A DNA stretch of 64,000 nucleotides from Exiguobacterium aurantiacum (lineage in GTDB: Bacteria; Bacillota; Bacilli; Exiguobacteriales; Exiguobacteriaceae), in contig NZ_CP101462.1 of assembly GCF_024362205.1 (NCBI RefSeq), positions 1,826,501 to 1,890,500 of the forward strand, read 5' to 3'. A model generated the notes under the pieces. It saw only the letters and a program-made list of their open reading frames with translations. It ran no database searches and was not told where the DNA came from. Below, piece after piece: positions 26,923-37,325 of the stretch; position 1 is the first letter of the stretch, and the number at the start of each line of letters is the position of its first letter. A program made the translations under genes and the position numbers.

Positions 26923-29900
26923 CTTAATTCCTCCATCTCTTGTTCCGTCTCGACGACGCGCTTCGCTTCGGATAGTTCGACCGAAAGCACCTCGGAGACA
27001 CCGTTTTGTTGCATCGTCACGCCATAGAGCGTGTCCGCCGCTTCCATCGTCCCTTTACGGTGGGTGATGATGACGAATTGTGTATCGATCGACAGCGTCC
27101 GGATATATTCCCCGAACCGATGGACGTTCGCCTCGTCGAGCGCCGCCTCGACTTCATCGAGCACGCAGAACGGGACGGGTCTCGTTTTCAGGATGGCGAA
27201 CAGGAGCGCAATCGCCGTCAAGGCCCGTTCTCCGCCCGAGAGCAGACTGAGCGTCTGTAATTTCTTCCCGGGCGGTTTGGCGACGATCTCAATGCCCGTA
27301 TTGAGCAGGTCGGACTCGTCGACGAGTTTCAAATCGGCCTCGCCACCACCGAACAGCTCGTGGAACGTCTGTTTAAAATGACCACGGACGAGTGTATACG
27401 TCTCGTTGAATAATCGCGTCACTTCGCGGTCCATCTCGGTGATGATGTCATACAAGTCCTCTTTGGCGCTGACGAGGTCATCCCGTTGCTCGGACAAGAA
27501 CATGAACCGTTCATTGACGAGATCAAACTCCTCGATTGCGTTCAAGTTGACCGGTCCGATCTCTTCAATTTGACGAACGAGCAACTTGAACTCTTCTTTC
27601 GCCTCATCGAGCGGGATTGTGAGCGTCGGGAGCAACTCGAAGACGAGTCCTCGTTCCTCGAGCGCGTCGAGTTTCCACTTCCGTTTCAACTCGAGCTCGT
27701 TCGCCTCGGTCTCGAGTTTGCGGACATCCGCCTCGAGCCGACGACGTACGTCTGCTGCCTGTTGTTCCCGCTGTCTGAGGATGCGGTATGACTCTTCTTC
27801 GGCGTGCAGCTGTTTCGTATGCAACGTCATCCGGTCTTTCAATCCATCCATCTGTTTGACCGCCTCGACGTGCTCGAGCTCGAGCTCGGCAGAAGAGACG
27901 ACCCGGCCGCTCGCCACATGTTCGAGCTCACGCTCGATTTGTTGGAGACGTGCCGTCTGTTTGGCGACCTCGGTCTCGAGTCGCTCGACTTCCGCACGGA
28001 CGCGGTCGAGGTCGAGCGTGTGCCGTTGACGATCGAGTTCGTTTTGACGGATGGCTGCCTGCAGTTGCCCCGTCGTCTCGGCGCCTTTCGCTTGCTCGCC
28101 GCGGAGGGTCTCAAGTTCGGTCCGAATCGAGGCTTGCAATGCATCGGTCGACTCGAGCTCTTCGGCAAGTCGCGTCAACTCATTTGTGGCAGATGCGATC
28201 GTATGGGCGTAGCGCGCCATCTCGTGGTCGAATAGTTCGAGTTGTGCCTTGGCGTCTTGCGACACCCGCTCCAAGTTTCGATACGCCTGTTCCGTCGAGC
28301 GAAGCGTCTCTTCCGCCTCGCGTTTCTTGAGCTTGAGCGCTTGGAGCGACTCACGCAACCGTGACATCTCATCGGTATACGTCGTCACGCGTAACTGTTG
28401 CTCGTGCAGCATGGCCAACCCTTGCGTCAACCCGTGTTTCAAGTCATCGAGTTCCCGGGACTGGGTGAACAAGGCGACGCCTTGCTTCCGGCTACCCCCG
28501 GTCATCGAACCACCGACGTTGACGATGTCCCCCTCGAGCGTGACGATGCGATAGCGATATCCGGTCGTCTGGGCGATCCGGTTGGCCACCTCGAGTGAGT
28601 TGGCGACGATGACGGCACCGAGAAGGGACCGCTTCAATTTATCGTAGGCCGGGTCCGTCTCGACGAGGTCGGCGGCGATGCCGACGAACCCGTCGACTGA
28701 TTCGAGGCGGTGCGCGACTTCACTCGGGACGTAACGTTCCTTCACGGTCGTCATCGGGACGAACGTGGCCCGTCCGGCGCTCGCTTTCCGTAATCGGTCG
28801 ATCTCACGGCGTCCGACCGCTTCCGTCTCGACGACGATATGTTGTTGCGTCTGACCGAGCGCCGTCTCGATAGCGGCCTCGTAGGACGGGAGGACGTGAA
28901 TCAATTCCGCGACCGCACCGAGCACACCCGGACCCCGTTCTTTCAACACGAATTTGACGGCATGGAAATAACCCTCATATGACTGCTTCATCCGTTCGAG
29001 CAACTCGATGCGGTCCTCGGTCTTCTGACGCCGTCGGTCGAGGTCGTGGTACGACTGCTCGGCCCGGGCCAGCTTGTCCCGAAGTGTCGTTTCTTGTTCG
29101 GTCAAATCGGCTTCTTCGGCGAGTAGCGTCTCCCACGTCGACCGCGCCTTCTCGAGACGAGCCTGTTCGGCCTCGAGCGATGCCGTCTGTTCGGTCCGCA
29201 CGTCGAGGCGGTCCTTGTTCTCACGAAGGAGACGGGCTTTCGCTTCTTCTGCTTGTTCGATATCGCGCTGTTCACGCTTCTGTTGGTTACTCAGCGTGGC
29301 GCGTGTCGTCGCCAGTTCGAACGCCTCGCCTTGAAGCTGTTCGATTTCTGCGTTAAAGTCACGCGTCGCCGCTGTCAATTGTGTGTCGAGCTCGGCGCGT
29401 GCCGCTTCCACGGTATGTAACGCCTCGGCTTTGGACGCCATATCCGCGTTGGCCACGTTTAACTTCTGCGTCAACTGTTCGGTCTCTTCGGCCAATTCGA
29501 TTCGTTGGCGTTCAAGGCGTTCTTTCGTCTCCGCCCCGTGCTCTTCACGGGCTTTCGCGAGCTTGATTTCACCTGTCAACCGTTCAAGTTCGGTCGCTTG
29601 GGTCCGTTCTTCTTGGTGGAGCGTGTCGAGTGTTTCCCGATCGGCGGCGAGTGTCGCTTCGAGCGCCGTCCGCTCGTCTGAAATCGTGGCCAATGTGCCG
29701 TCTTGCTCCGTAAGGTTCGTCTCGGCCGTCCGCAACTGTTCGGACACACGAGCGATACCCGTGCCGAGGTCTGTGATCTCGGCGCCGAGAATGCCCGTCT
29801 CGAGCTCATCGTGACGTGCTTTGGCGACTTGATACTCGCGGGCGAGTGCGGCTTGCTCCCGGAGCGGCTCGACCCGGTCGGCGAGTTCATACAAGATGTC

Positions 29901-30476
29901 ATCGACCCGAGACAAATTCAGCTCGGTATCCTGGAGCTTCCGTTCGGCTTGTTTTTTACGTTGGCGGTACTTCAACACCCCGGCCGCTTCTTCAATGACG
30001 GCCCGACGGTCTTCCGGTTTTCCTGAGATGACTTGTTCGACCCGGCCTTGACCGATGATGGCGAACGCGTCGCGCGATAGACCCGTGTCCATGAACAGGT
30101 CAATCACGTCTTTGAGCCGACATGGCTTTTTGTTCATGAAGTAGTCGCTGTCGCCGCTCCGTGTGACGCGGCGCGTCACGCTCACTTCTGCGTACGGCAA
30201 GCGCAAATGGGCGTCCGTGTTGTCCAAGACGAGCGTCACCTCGGCGACGTTGCGATGGTTCTCACCTTCACTGCCGGCAAAGATGACGTCTTCCATTTTC
30301 GCTCCGCGGAGCGATTTGGCCGACTGCTCACCGAGTACCCAGCGAACAGCGTCCGATATATTTGATTTTCCGCTCCCATTCGGTCCAACCACGGCTGTGA
30401 CGCCGGGACGAAAATCTAGTTCAATCCGCTTGGCAAACGATTTAAAGCCAGCGAGTTCGATTCGTTTTAAGTGCAT
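26919..30476 (-). CDS. smc: SMC chromosome-condensation ATPase
   Basis: About 1185 residues. Bacterial condensin that organises and separates chromosomes with ScpA/ScpB. N-terminal head with GPNGSGKSNISDAVRWVLG, two long coiled coils (about 165-500 and 670-1010), a hinge between them (GYFHAVKFVLKERGPGVLGA to about 660), and the C-terminal head with LLSGGERALTAIALLFAI and VLDEVEAALDEANV. Start chosen at 30476 (MHLKRIELAGFKSF); an ATG three codons earlier is equally possible. A TTGACG/TAAAAT pair (15-nt spacing) upstream is a possible promoter. Confidence 0.98.
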   Translation of the reverse strand: MHLKRIELAGFKSFAKRIELDFRPGVTAVVGPNGSGKSNISDAVRWVLGEQSAKSLRGAKMEDVIFAGSEGENHRNVAEVTLVLDNTDAHLRLPYAEVSVTRRVTRSGDSDYFMNKKPCRLKDVIDLFMDTGLSRDAFAIIGQGRVEQVISGKPEDRRAVIEEAAGVLKYRQRKKQAERKLQDTELNLSRVDDILYELADRVEPLREQAALAREYQVAKARHDELETGILGAEITDLGTGIARVSEQLRTAETNLTEQDGTLATISDERTALEATLAADRETLDTLHQEERTQATELERLTGEIKLAKAREEHGAETKERLERQRIELAEETEQLTQKLNVANADMASKAEALHTVEAARAELDTQLTAATRDFNAEIEQLQGEAFELATTRATLSNQQKREQRDIEQAEEAKARLLRENKDRLDVRTEQTASLEAEQARLEKARSTWETLLAEEADLTEQETTLRDKLARAEQSYHDLDRRRQKTEDRIELLERMKQSYEGYFHAVKFVLKERGPGVLGAVAELIHVLPSYEAAIETALGQTQQHIVVETEAVGRREIDRLRKASAGRATFVPMTTVKERYVPSEVAHRLESVDGFVGIAADLVETDPAYDKLKRSLLGAVIVANSLEVANRIAQTTGYRYRIVTLEGDIVNVGGSMTGGSRKQGVALFTQSRELDDLKHGLTQGLAMLHEQQLRVTTYTDEMSRLRESLQALKLKKREAEETLRSTEQAYRNLERVSQDAKAQLELFDHEMARYAHTIASATNELTRLAEELESTDALQASIRTELETLRGEQAKGAETTGQLQAAIRQNELDRQRHTLDLDRVRAEVERLETEVAKQTARLQQIERELEHVASGRVVSSAELELEHVEAVKQMDGLKDRMTLHTKQLHAEEESYRILRQREQQAADVRRRLEADVRKLETEANELELKRKWKLDALEERGLVFELLPTLTIPLDEAKEEFKLLVRQIEEIGPVNLNAIEEFDLVNERFMFLSEQRDDLVSAKEDLYDIITEMDREVTRLFNETYTLVRGHFKQTFHELFGGGEADLKLVDESDLLNTGIEIVAKPPGKKLQTLSLLSGGERALTAIALLFAILKTRPVPFCVLDEVEAALDEANVHRFGEYIRTLSIDTQFVIITHRKGTMEAADTLYGVTMQQNGVSEVLSVELSEAKRVVETEQEMEELS

Positions 30477-30591
30477 CGTGACCATCCTATCCTCAGTAAG
30501 CATTCATTTGTTTATTTTACCACAGTTGCCAGTTCGTCAAAATGCTAGAATCATGCTATTCTAAAAAGAACTGTAGAAAGGGGTACGACCG

Positions 30592-30786
30592 ATGACTAAC
30601 GAACAAATGATTGAGGAAATTCTCGACAAAATGAACATCATCAACCGCGGTGCCATTAAAGCGGAAGAATATAACCGTGCTGACGCCTCGGCCGTCAAAG
30701 AGATTTATGACTACGTGATGAACCGTTCATCGCTGTCGATCTCCGAAGTGGATGGAATCGTCGAAGAGCTTGGACAATTGACGTAA
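30592..30786 (+). CDS. DUF1128 family small protein
   Basis: 64 residues, helical and acidic (MTNEQMIEEILDKMNIINRG, SAVKEIYDYVMNRSSLSISE). Similar in size and pattern to B. subtilis YfkK (DUF1128), whose function is unknown. GAAAGGGG precedes the ATG and a strong terminator follows. It is on the opposite strand between rnc and smc, two genes that are adjacent in most relatives. Confidence 0.8.
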   Translation: MTNEQMIEEILDKMNIINRGAIKAEEYNRADASAVKEIYDYVMNRSSLSISEVDGIVEELGQLT

Positions 30787-30797
30787 CAGGATGACAC

Positions 30798-30837
30798 AAA
30801 AGGAGTGGACCGTTTGAGTGGTCCACTCCTTTTTTTG
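30798..30837. terminator. Bidirectional terminator between DUF1128 gene and rnc
   Basis: Ten-bp stem GGAGTGGACC/GGTCCACTCC (30802-30811, 30820-30829). Plus-strand reading gives a T tract of seven or more; minus-strand reading gives TTTTG. It serves the convergent DUF1128 gene and rnc. Confidence 0.92.
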
Positions 30838-31617
30838 TTACAGGCCGGCGTACTGCCGGTTGAATTCGATTAACGCTTCTTTCGCCGCGAGCTGTTCGGC
30901 CTCTTTCTTCGATCGACCGATGCCTTCGCCGACGATATCGTCAGACAGACGGGCATGGGCGACGAACTCGCGGCTATGCGCCGGGCCGCGCTCTTCGATG
31001 ATCGTGTAAGAGACGGGGCCGAGCCCTTCCCGCTGGACGCTCTCTTGGAGCTGGCTCTTATAATCGGTCTGTTCTTCAAACACACCGGCTAAGACTTTCG
31101 GAAAAACCGCTTCGGCGAGGAACTGTTCGACTGGTTCGATCCCTTGGTCCAGATAGAGCGCGCCGATGTATGATTCGAACACATCTGCGAGTAACGCCGG
31201 ACGCTTGCGCCCGCCGGTCAACTCTTCGCCTTTCCCAAGCAAGATAAAATCAGAGAAAGCATAGGCTTCCGCAAAGTTGACGAGTGATGGCTCACAGACG
31301 ATGGCCGCCCGCAACTTTGTTAATTCCCCCTCGGAGCGCTCCGGATACGTCTCATACAAAAACCGAGACACCGTCAACTCGAGCACCGCATCACCTAAAA
31401 ACTCTAAGCGCTCATTGTCTTTTTTCAGACCGCGTTGTTCGTTGACGTATGAGGAGTGGGTGAACGCTTGCATCAGTAGGTCTTGGTTCGTGAATCGAAC
31501 CGACAGCCGTTCTTCAAGTACTTTGAACTGCTCGAGAATCCGTGACCGCTCGAGCTCATTTCGTCGGCGTCGTTGCGCCGACCCTTGACGGTCAAACCGT
31601 CGCTTGTCCTTTGTCAT
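30838..31617 (-). CDS. rnc: Ribonuclease III
   Basis: 259 residues from the ATG at 31617, after CGGAGGG. Cleaves double-stranded RNA, including rRNA precursors. Catalytic signature [15 protein letters not shown]-terminal dsRNA-binding domain ([20 protein letters not shown] to [13 protein letters not shown]). It follows acpP with only a hairpin between. Confidence 0.98.
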   Translation of the reverse strand: MTKDKRRFDRQGSAQRRRRNELERSRILEQFKVLEERLSVRFTNQDLLMQAFTHSSYVNEQRGLKKDNERLEFLGDAVLELTVSRFLYETYPERSEGELTKLRAAIVCEPSLVNFAEAYAFSDFILLGKGEELTGGRKRPALLADVFESYIGALYLDQGIEPVEQFLAEAVFPKVLAGVFEEQTDYKSQLQESVQREGLGPVSYTIIEERGPAHSREFVAHARLSDDIVGEGIGRSKKEAEQLAAKEALIEFNRQYAGL

Positions 31618-31641
31618 AATTCCCTCCGTGTATAAGCACAA

Positions 31642-31668
31642 GCCCACCGCTCATGACGAGCGGTGGGA
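31642..31668 (-). terminator. Hairpin between acpP and rnc
   Basis: Ten-bp stem (31643-31652 with 31658-31667) followed on the minus strand by CTTGTGCTTAT, with no clean T tract. It is likely an attenuator or 3'-end stabiliser for the abundant acpP message, not a full stop. Confidence 0.6.
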
Positions 31669-31675
31669 GGCTTGA

Positions 31676-31915
31676 TTACAATTTAGTTTCGATGTAAGCG
31701 ACGACGTCGCCAACAGTCGCGAGTTTCTCTGCATCTTCGTCTTCGATTGTGATATCGAACTTGTCTTCAAGGTCCATGACCATTTCCATCACTTCGAGCG
31801 AATCCGCGCCGAGGTCGTCTTTGAATGATTTGTCGGCTGTGATCTCAGATACATCTTTCCCGAGTTTCTCTGCCACTGCTGCTTGTACGTCTACTAAGAT
31901 TTGTTCTGTTGTCAT
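31676..31915 (-). CDS. acpP: Acyl carrier protein
   Basis: 79 residues. Carries growing acyl chains on 4'-phosphopantetheine attached to the Ser in LGADSLEVMEMVMDLED. It has a separate promoter downstream of fabG besides the fapR operon promoter. GGAGGG before the ATG. Confidence 0.98.
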   Translation of the reverse strand: MTTEQILVDVQAAVAEKLGKDVSEITADKSFKDDLGADSLEVMEMVMDLEDKFDITIEDEDAEKLATVGDVVAYIETKL

Positions 31916-31937
31916 GATAAAATCCCTCCAAATTAAA

Positions 31938-31966
31938 GTATATAAAATGTGATTCGATTGGTAAAG
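31938..31966 (-). promoter_or_regulatory. acpP: Sigma-A promoter of acpP
   Basis: Minus strand TTTACC (31961-31966) and TATACT (31938-31943), 17-nt spacing. No FapR operator copy is seen here. Confidence 0.65.
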
Positions 31967-31974
31967 TTCTGATT

Positions 31975-32715
31975 TTAAGCCATCGTCATCCCGCCGTCAA
32001 CGGCGATTGTCTGACCTGTCACGTAAGCCGCTTGGTGTGAAGCGAGGAATGAGACAACGTTCGCCACGTCTTCGACTCGGCCGAAGCGATTGAACGGGAT
32101 TTGCCCTAGCGTCGCCTCACGTTGGGCGTCGGTCAAAGCGTCGGTCATGTCCGTTTGGATGAAACCAGGACAGACGGCGTTCACCGTCACATGGCGTCCG
32201 GCGAGTTCACGCGCGACCGACTTCGTCAGTCCGATGAGACCGGCTTTCGCCGCCGCGTAGTTCGCCTGTCCGGCGTTCCCCGTGATACCAACGACTGAAG
32301 CGATATTGATGATACGGCCCGACTTCGACTTCAAGAGCGTCCGCGTCGCGGCTTGCGACGTCAAGAACGCGCCTTTCAAGTTCGTCGACAACACATCGTC
32401 AAAATCGGCCTCTTTCATACGCATGAGCAGACCGTCACGCGTGATGCCCGCATTGTTGACGAGACAGTCGATGCGGCCGAACGTGTCGACCGCCGTCTTG
32501 ATGAGTGCCTTCACATCATCACTGTTCGAGACGTTCGCTTGGACAGCGATCGCCTCGCCGCCGTTCGCTTCGATCTCGCTGACGACGGCATTCGCTTTCT
32601 CAACACTACCCGAGTAATTCACGACGACCCGAAAGCCGTCCTCCCCTAAACGCTTCGCGATGGCGGCCCCGATTCCTCGGGATGCGCCTGTCACGATTGC
32701 TACTTGGTCATGCAC
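31975..32715 (-). CDS. fabG: 3-oxoacyl-ACP reductase FabG
   Basis: 246 residues, GTG start after AGGAGG. First reduction of the fatty acid elongation cycle (NADPH). Short-chain dehydrogenase motifs [28 protein letters not shown] and the catalytic YAAAKAG with preceding Ser. It overlaps fabD by 8 bp. Confidence 0.98.
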   Translation of the reverse strand: MHDQVAIVTGASRGIGAAIAKRLGEDGFRVVVNYSGSVEKANAVVSEIEANGGEAIAVQANVSNSDDVKALIKTAVDTFGRIDCLVNNAGITRDGLLMRMKEADFDDVLSTNLKGAFLTSQAATRTLLKSKSGRIINIASVVGITGNAGQANYAAAKAGLIGLTKSVARELAGRHVTVNAVCPGFIQTDMTDALTDAQREATLGQIPFNRFGRVEDVANVVSFLASHQAAYVTGQTIAVDGGMTMA

Positions 32716-33628
32716 GTACTTCTCCTCCTAACGCGGCCACCTCTTCGAGCGTCGTCGCCTGTTTGATCGTCACTTTCGAATCGATCCGTTTGATGAGACC
32801 TGACAGCGGTGACGTCGGACCGAATTCAATGAACGTGTCGACGCCAGCGTCGATCGCTTTGCGGACACACGCTTCGAACCGGACCGAGGCGTACAGTTGC
32901 TCGGTGAGAAGTGCTTTCAATTTTTCCGGGGCGGTATGGACATCCGCATCGACGTTCGAGACGACCCCGATCGCCGCCGGTTTGAATGGCGACGAGGCGA
33001 GCACATCTTTGAACCGCGTCGCGGCCGGCATCATGTACGAGCTATGGAACGCGCCTGAGACGTTCAGCGGCAAGACGCGTTTCGCGCCAGCCTCTTTCAA
33101 ATCCGTCTCGGCTTGTTTGACCGCATCGACATGTCCCGAGATGACGAACTGACCCGGACAGTTGTAGTTGGCGATTTGTACAAGGTTCCCGCTAGCACTG
33201 ATTTTCTCCGTCACATGGAACGCCTCGTCGACATCGGTCATGCCGATGACGGCTGCCATCGTTCCATCCTTCACTTCTGACATCAACTTGCCGCGCTCGT
33301 GGACGAGCACGCTCGCTTCTTCCAAGTCGATGACGCCTGCGACGACGAGTGCCGCATATTCTCCGACGCTGTGACCGATCACCAAGTCTGGAGTGGCGCC
33401 CGTTTTAGCGTGAGCTTGTGCGAGTGATGCCGCATGCGCCACGATGGCCGGTTGGGCCACCTCCGTCCGTTGAAGCTCTTCTTTTGATCCTGCCGCCATG
33501 GCGTCGAGTAAATCAAATCCGAGGCGACGGTTGATCGCTTGCAGTTGTTCAGGATTGTCGAGGAACGTTTGGCCCATGCCGACGGCTTGTGACCCTTGTC
33601 CCGGAAATACCCATGCTGTTTTCCCCAT
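32708..33628 (-). CDS. fabD: Malonyl-CoA:ACP transacylase FabD
   Basis: 306 residues. Transfers malonyl groups to ACP. Motifs [12 protein letters not shown], the nucleophile Ser in [11 protein letters not shown], and [11 protein letters not shown] with the catalytic His. Part of fapR-plsX-fabD-fabG-acpP. Confidence 0.98.
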   Translation of the reverse strand: MGKTAWVFPGQGSQAVGMGQTFLDNPEQLQAINRRLGFDLLDAMAAGSKEELQRTEVAQPAIVAHAASLAQAHAKTGATPDLVIGHSVGEYAALVVAGVIDLEEASVLVHERGKLMSEVKDGTMAAVIGMTDVDEAFHVTEKISASGNLVQIANYNCPGQFVISGHVDAVKQAETDLKEAGAKRVLPLNVSGAFHSSYMMPAATRFKDVLASSPFKPAAIGVVSNVDADVHTAPEKLKALLTEQLYASVRFEACVRKAIDAGVDTFIEFGPTSPLSGLIKRIDSKVTIKQATTLEEVAALGGEVRA

Positions 33629-33646
33629 GTACTCACCTTCTTTGAA

Positions 33647-34636
33647 TTAGTTTGTGGCTTTTGCTTGTTTGATCTTCGTGACGACGTCGTGATCGACCAT
33701 GATTTTCGCCTGTTTGAGCGCGCTCATGATGGCGAGCGCGTCGCTCGAACCGTGCGCTTTGATGACCGGGGCGTTGATGCCGAACAAGCCGGCGCCACCA
33801 TGTTCCCGATAATCTAATGTTTGTTTCAATCGTTTCAACTTCGGTTTTAAGACGAGAGCGGCGAGCTTCGAAACGAGATCGCTCGTGAACTGCTCCTTCA
33901 TCATTTTCATAAGCATCGACGACGAGCCTTCGACACCTTTGAGCAAGATGTTTCCGGCGAACCCTTCCGTGACGATGACATCGACATCACCGGACATCGC
34001 CTCGCGCGCTTCCACGTTGCCGACAAAGTGGACCGGGGCTTGTTCAAGGAGGGGGTACGCCTCTTTCGTGAGGGCGTTTCCTTTCCCAGCCTCGGTCCCG
34101 ATGTTGAGTAGCGCGACCCGCGGACGTTTGACACCGCGGACGTGCTCAGCGTAGAGCGAGCCCATGATCGCATAGTCGACCAAGTGCTCAGGCTTAGCGT
34201 CCGGGTTGGCCCCGACGTCTAAAATGACGACACCGCTACCCGTATATGTAGGGAACGTAGGTGACAACGCGGGACGCTCGATGCCGGGAATGCGCCCGAT
34301 GACGAACAGTGACGCCGCCATGAGGGCGCCCGTATTCCCAGCCGAGACGAGGGCGTCGGCCTCGCCGTCTTTGACGAGTTTGGCCGCCACGACGAGCGAA
34401 CTGTCCTTCTTACGGCGGACGGCCCGGACCGGTTCGTCGTCCCCGGTGATGATTTCGCTCGCTGGAACGATTTTAATCCGCGGGTCGGTCAACCCGTAAG
34501 AGGCGAGTTTGACCTCGTCTCCGACTAAAAACAGTTCCATCGATTCGTTCGGGAATGCGTCAGCAAACTGTTTGACACCTTCCACGATTGCTTTCGGGGC
34601 GTGGTCCCCGCCCATTGCATCAATTGCTAATTTCAT
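33647..34636 (-). CDS. plsX: PlsX, acyl-ACP:phosphate acyltransferase
   Basis: 329 residues. Makes acyl-phosphate for PlsY, the first step of Gram-positive phospholipid synthesis. N-terminal [29 protein letters not shown] and [19 protein letters not shown] are family signatures. ATG overlaps the fapR stop. Confidence 0.98.
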   Translation of the reverse strand: MKLAIDAMGGDHAPKAIVEGVKQFADAFPNESMELFLVGDEVKLASYGLTDPRIKIVPASEIITGDDEPVRAVRRKKDSSLVVAAKLVKDGEADALVSAGNTGALMAASLFVIGRIPGIERPALSPTFPTYTGSGVVILDVGANPDAKPEHLVDYAIMGSLYAEHVRGVKRPRVALLNIGTEAGKGNALTKEAYPLLEQAPVHFVGNVEAREAMSGDVDVIVTEGFAGNILLKGVEGSSSMLMKMMKEQFTSDLVSKLAALVLKPKLKRLKQTLDYREHGGAGLFGINAPVIKAHGSSDALAIMSALKQAKIMVDHDVVTKIKQAKATN

Positions 34637-35202
34637 GCCTGTTCCTCCTCACCGCGACGATAAATCGTGAAATCTCCGCTAAAGACACACTCTTCGCCGA
34701 CATAACTATCCACTGTGACGTCCGTTCTTCCGTCCCGACGTAGTTTGATCACACGAGCCTTGGCAACGACTCGCTCTCCAAGATGGACTTGGCGACTAAA
34801 GCGGATGTCCGCCTTAGTGGTCAACGCCAATTCATCATTGATGAGCGCCACCGCTAACGAGTTGGCCTGGGCGAACAATACGTGTCCCCGGGCGATCTCA
34901 TTGCGGCTAAAGACGTGTTCTCTCTCAATGTCGAGAACCGAGATGGCCGATTCATCGAGCTTCAAGTCAATCATATCACCGATGACCTCGCTCATGGCGA
35001 GCGACTTCACTTCATCGAGGTGTTCTGAGGCTACATGCTTGATCCGCTCTCTCACTTCCGGAATCTTTAATTCCATCCGATCGAGACGAATCGTTTGAAT
35101 ACTGACGGCGAACTGTTTCGACAGTTCTTCGTCTTTGATGAACGGGTTTCGATCAATCGTTTCTTGCAATAAGCGTTGCCGCTCTTTCTTAGGTACCCGC
35201 AT
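34633..35202 (-). CDS. fapR: FapR, malonyl-CoA-responsive repressor of lipid synthesis
   Basis: 189 residues. N-terminal DeoR-like HTH ([20 protein letters not shown]) joined to a C-terminal hot-dog (thioesterase-like) malonyl-CoA-binding domain ([20 protein letters not shown]). Represses fatty acid and phospholipid genes until malonyl-CoA accumulates. Its operator sits directly upstream, so the operon is autoregulated. Confidence 0.97.
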   Translation of the reverse strand: MRVPKKERQRLLQETIDRNPFIKDEELSKQFAVSIQTIRLDRMELKIPEVRERIKHVASEHLDEVKSLAMSEVIGDMIDLKLDESAISVLDIEREHVFSRNEIARGHVLFAQANSLAVALINDELALTTKADIRFSRQVHLGERVVAKARVIKLRRDGRTDVTVDSYVGEECVFSGDFTIYRRGEEEQA

Positions 35203-35234
35203 TCAGTTCCCTCCTAAACTCTATGCTAAAGAAC

Positions 35235-35251
35235 TTAATACCTGGTACTAA
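35235..35251. promoter_or_regulatory. fapR: FapR operator
   Basis: Minus strand TTAGTACCAGGTATTAA, nearly palindromic and close to the published FapR box (TTAGTACC then a YRG-TCTTAA-type half). It begins 4 bp downstream of the -10 hexamer, so bound FapR would cover the transcription start. Confidence 0.9.
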
Positions 35252-35255
35252 TAGC

Positions 35256-35284
35256 AGTATATATTCTTTAGATTTTATTTTCAA
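35256..35284 (-). promoter_or_regulatory. fapR: Sigma-A promoter of the fapR operon
   Basis: Minus strand TTGAAA (35279-35284) and TATACT (35256-35261) with exact 17-nt spacing, immediately after the recG stop. Confidence 0.85.
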
Positions 35285-35294
35285 GTGTTGTTTC

Positions 35295-37325
35295 TCATTC
35301 CAAGCGTCCCCCGACGAGCAAGTCGAGTCGCTTCAAGTATTGACGGAGCGGCGCATACGTCGCCTCGTTCCAAAACGCTTCGCTGCCGAGCAGACGGACC
35401 GCGTCTTGCATCGCCACTTCCATGACTTTTAAATCGAGCACCGGGTCGGCGACGCGGAAACTCGGTAGACCGCTCTGGGCCGTCCCAAAGAAATCACCGG
35501 CACCGCGCAGCTCCAAATCCTTCTCGGCTAACACGAAACCATCGTTCGTCTCCGTCATCGTCTTCAAGCGAAGCTTCCCGACATCCGACTTCGGGTCCCC
35601 TACCAATATACAATAAGATTGGTCGGCACCTCGACCGACACGCCCCCGTAACTGGTGCAGTTGGGCCAAGCCGAACCGTTCCGCGTCATGGATGATGATG
35701 AGCGATGCGTTCGGAACGTTCACGCCGACCTCGACGACCGTCGTCGAGACGAGGATTTGGAGCGCATTGCTAGCGAACGCCTTCATGACGTCATCTTTCT
35801 CGGTGCTCGACAGTTTTCCGTGCATGAGACCGACCGTGTAGTTCGGGAAGCGTTCCCGTAACATGTCGTAGAGTGCGGTCGCACTCTCGACCTCGAGCGT
35901 GTCCGATTCCTCGATGAGCGGCGCGATCACGTACGCTTGCCGTCCGAGCGCGAGTTCGCGCTCGACCATCGCATGGACCTTGTCGATTTGGTCGGTCTTC
36001 GCCCAATACGTCTCGATCGGCTTCCGCCCGGCCGGCATCTCGTCAATCGTCGAGACGTCCATCTCGCCGAAAGCGCTGATGGCAAGCGTCCGCGGAATCG
36101 GTGTCGCCGTCATATAGAGCACGTCGGCGAGTTCAGCCTTGTCGCGGAGCATCTTGCGCTGTTCGACCCCGAACCGGTGTTGTTCGTCGGTAATCGCCAA
36201 ATGTAGGCGCGAGAACTCGACCGGTCCTTGAATCAAGGCGTGCGTGCCGACGATGATATCGACCTCCCCCGCTTTGATCGCTTGAAGCAACTCATTACGG
36301 GCCTTGCCTTTGACCGAACTCGTCAACAAACCGACTCGAATGCCGTACGGCTCGAACAGTGCCTGGAGCGAGGCGAGATGCTGCTCGGCCAAAATCTCGG
36401 TCGGGACCATGAGCGCCCCTTGATAGCCGGCGCTCACCGTCGCATACAAGGCGATCGCGGCAACGACTGTCTTTCCGCTCCCGACATCTCCTTGTAGCAA
36501 TCGATTCATCCGTTCGGGTGTTTCTAAATCACCGACAATCTCCCGGATGACGCGCGTCTGTGCCCCTGTCAACGGGAACGCAAGTTGTTTGACGAACTCG
36601 TTCAATTGAGGCTTATCAAGTGTAAGGGCTCGTCCTTTGCCCGATCGTTCCATCTTCCGGAACGCCTGGAGCTTCAATTGATAGAGCAGACACTCTTCAT
36701 AGACGTAACTCCGGCGTGCCTGTTTATACGTGTCGACCGAATCGGGGAAATGCATCCCTTTCAACATCGCCTCCCGGTCCTCGAGACGATAGCGTTGCCG
36801 AATCAATTCGGGTAGACGGTTCTCGAACGAGGTCGTCTGTTCAAACGCGAGTTTGACGATGCGGCTGAAGTTTTTCTGGGTCAGACCGGCCCGAAGCGAG
36901 TAGATTGGTTGCAGCCCGTCCGACAGTTCGCCGAACTCAAGGTCGGTCGCGCTGATCGTCATCCGGTTCATGTCCCATTTCCCTTTGACCGTCACGGTGG
37001 CACCGAGCGTGAGCTTGTCTTTATAGAACGCCCGGTTGAACATCGTCACGTGGACGACGTAGCGCTCCTCGAGCAACAGCCGGAATTGGAGTCGGTTCTT
37101 GCCTTTACTGTAATAGCGAACGAGCGGTGCCGCCTGGACGGTGCCGCTCCATTTGACGAGGTCACCGTGGATGGCCGTCGTCACGGTGCCGCTATTATAA
37201 TTTTCATAACGAAACGGGACGTGCTCCAGCACGTCCTCGATTCGTTCGAGACCCATCGTCTCTAATTTTTTGGCCATCTCTGGCCCGACCCCTTTAAGCG
37301 TCGTCAACGCCTCACTTTTTGACAT
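35295..37325 (-). CDS. recG: RecG, branched-DNA helicase
   Basis: 676 residues from the ATG at 37325 (GGAGAG before it). Remodels stalled forks and Holliday junctions. N-terminal helix-hairpin and wedge/OB domain (about 1-240), then SF2 motor: LLQGDVGSGKTVVA, TDEQHRFGVEQR, TATPIPRTLA, and the QLRGRVGRG motif VI. Start overlaps sdaAA by 14 bp. Confidence 0.98.
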   Translation of the reverse strand: MSKSEALTTLKGVGPEMAKKLETMGLERIEDVLEHVPFRYENYNSGTVTTAIHGDLVKWSGTVQAAPLVRYYSKGKNRLQFRLLLEERYVVHVTMFNRAFYKDKLTLGATVTVKGKWDMNRMTISATDLEFGELSDGLQPIYSLRAGLTQKNFSRIVKLAFEQTTSFENRLPELIRQRYRLEDREAMLKGMHFPDSVDTYKQARRSYVYEECLLYQLKLQAFRKMERSGKGRALTLDKPQLNEFVKQLAFPLTGAQTRVIREIVGDLETPERMNRLLQGDVGSGKTVVAAIALYATVSAGYQGALMVPTEILAEQHLASLQALFEPYGIRVGLLTSSVKGKARNELLQAIKAGEVDIIVGTHALIQGPVEFSRLHLAITDEQHRFGVEQRKMLRDKAELADVLYMTATPIPRTLAISAFGEMDVSTIDEMPAGRKPIETYWAKTDQIDKVHAMVERELALGRQAYVIAPLIEESDTLEVESATALYDMLRERFPNYTVGLMHGKLSSTEKDDVMKAFASNALQILVSTTVVEVGVNVPNASLIIIHDAERFGLAQLHQLRGRVGRGADQSYCILVGDPKSDVGKLRLKTMTETNDGFVLAEKDLELRGAGDFFGTAQSGLPSFRVADPVLDLKVMEVAMQDAVRLLGSEAFWNEATYAPLRQYLKRLDLLVGGRLE

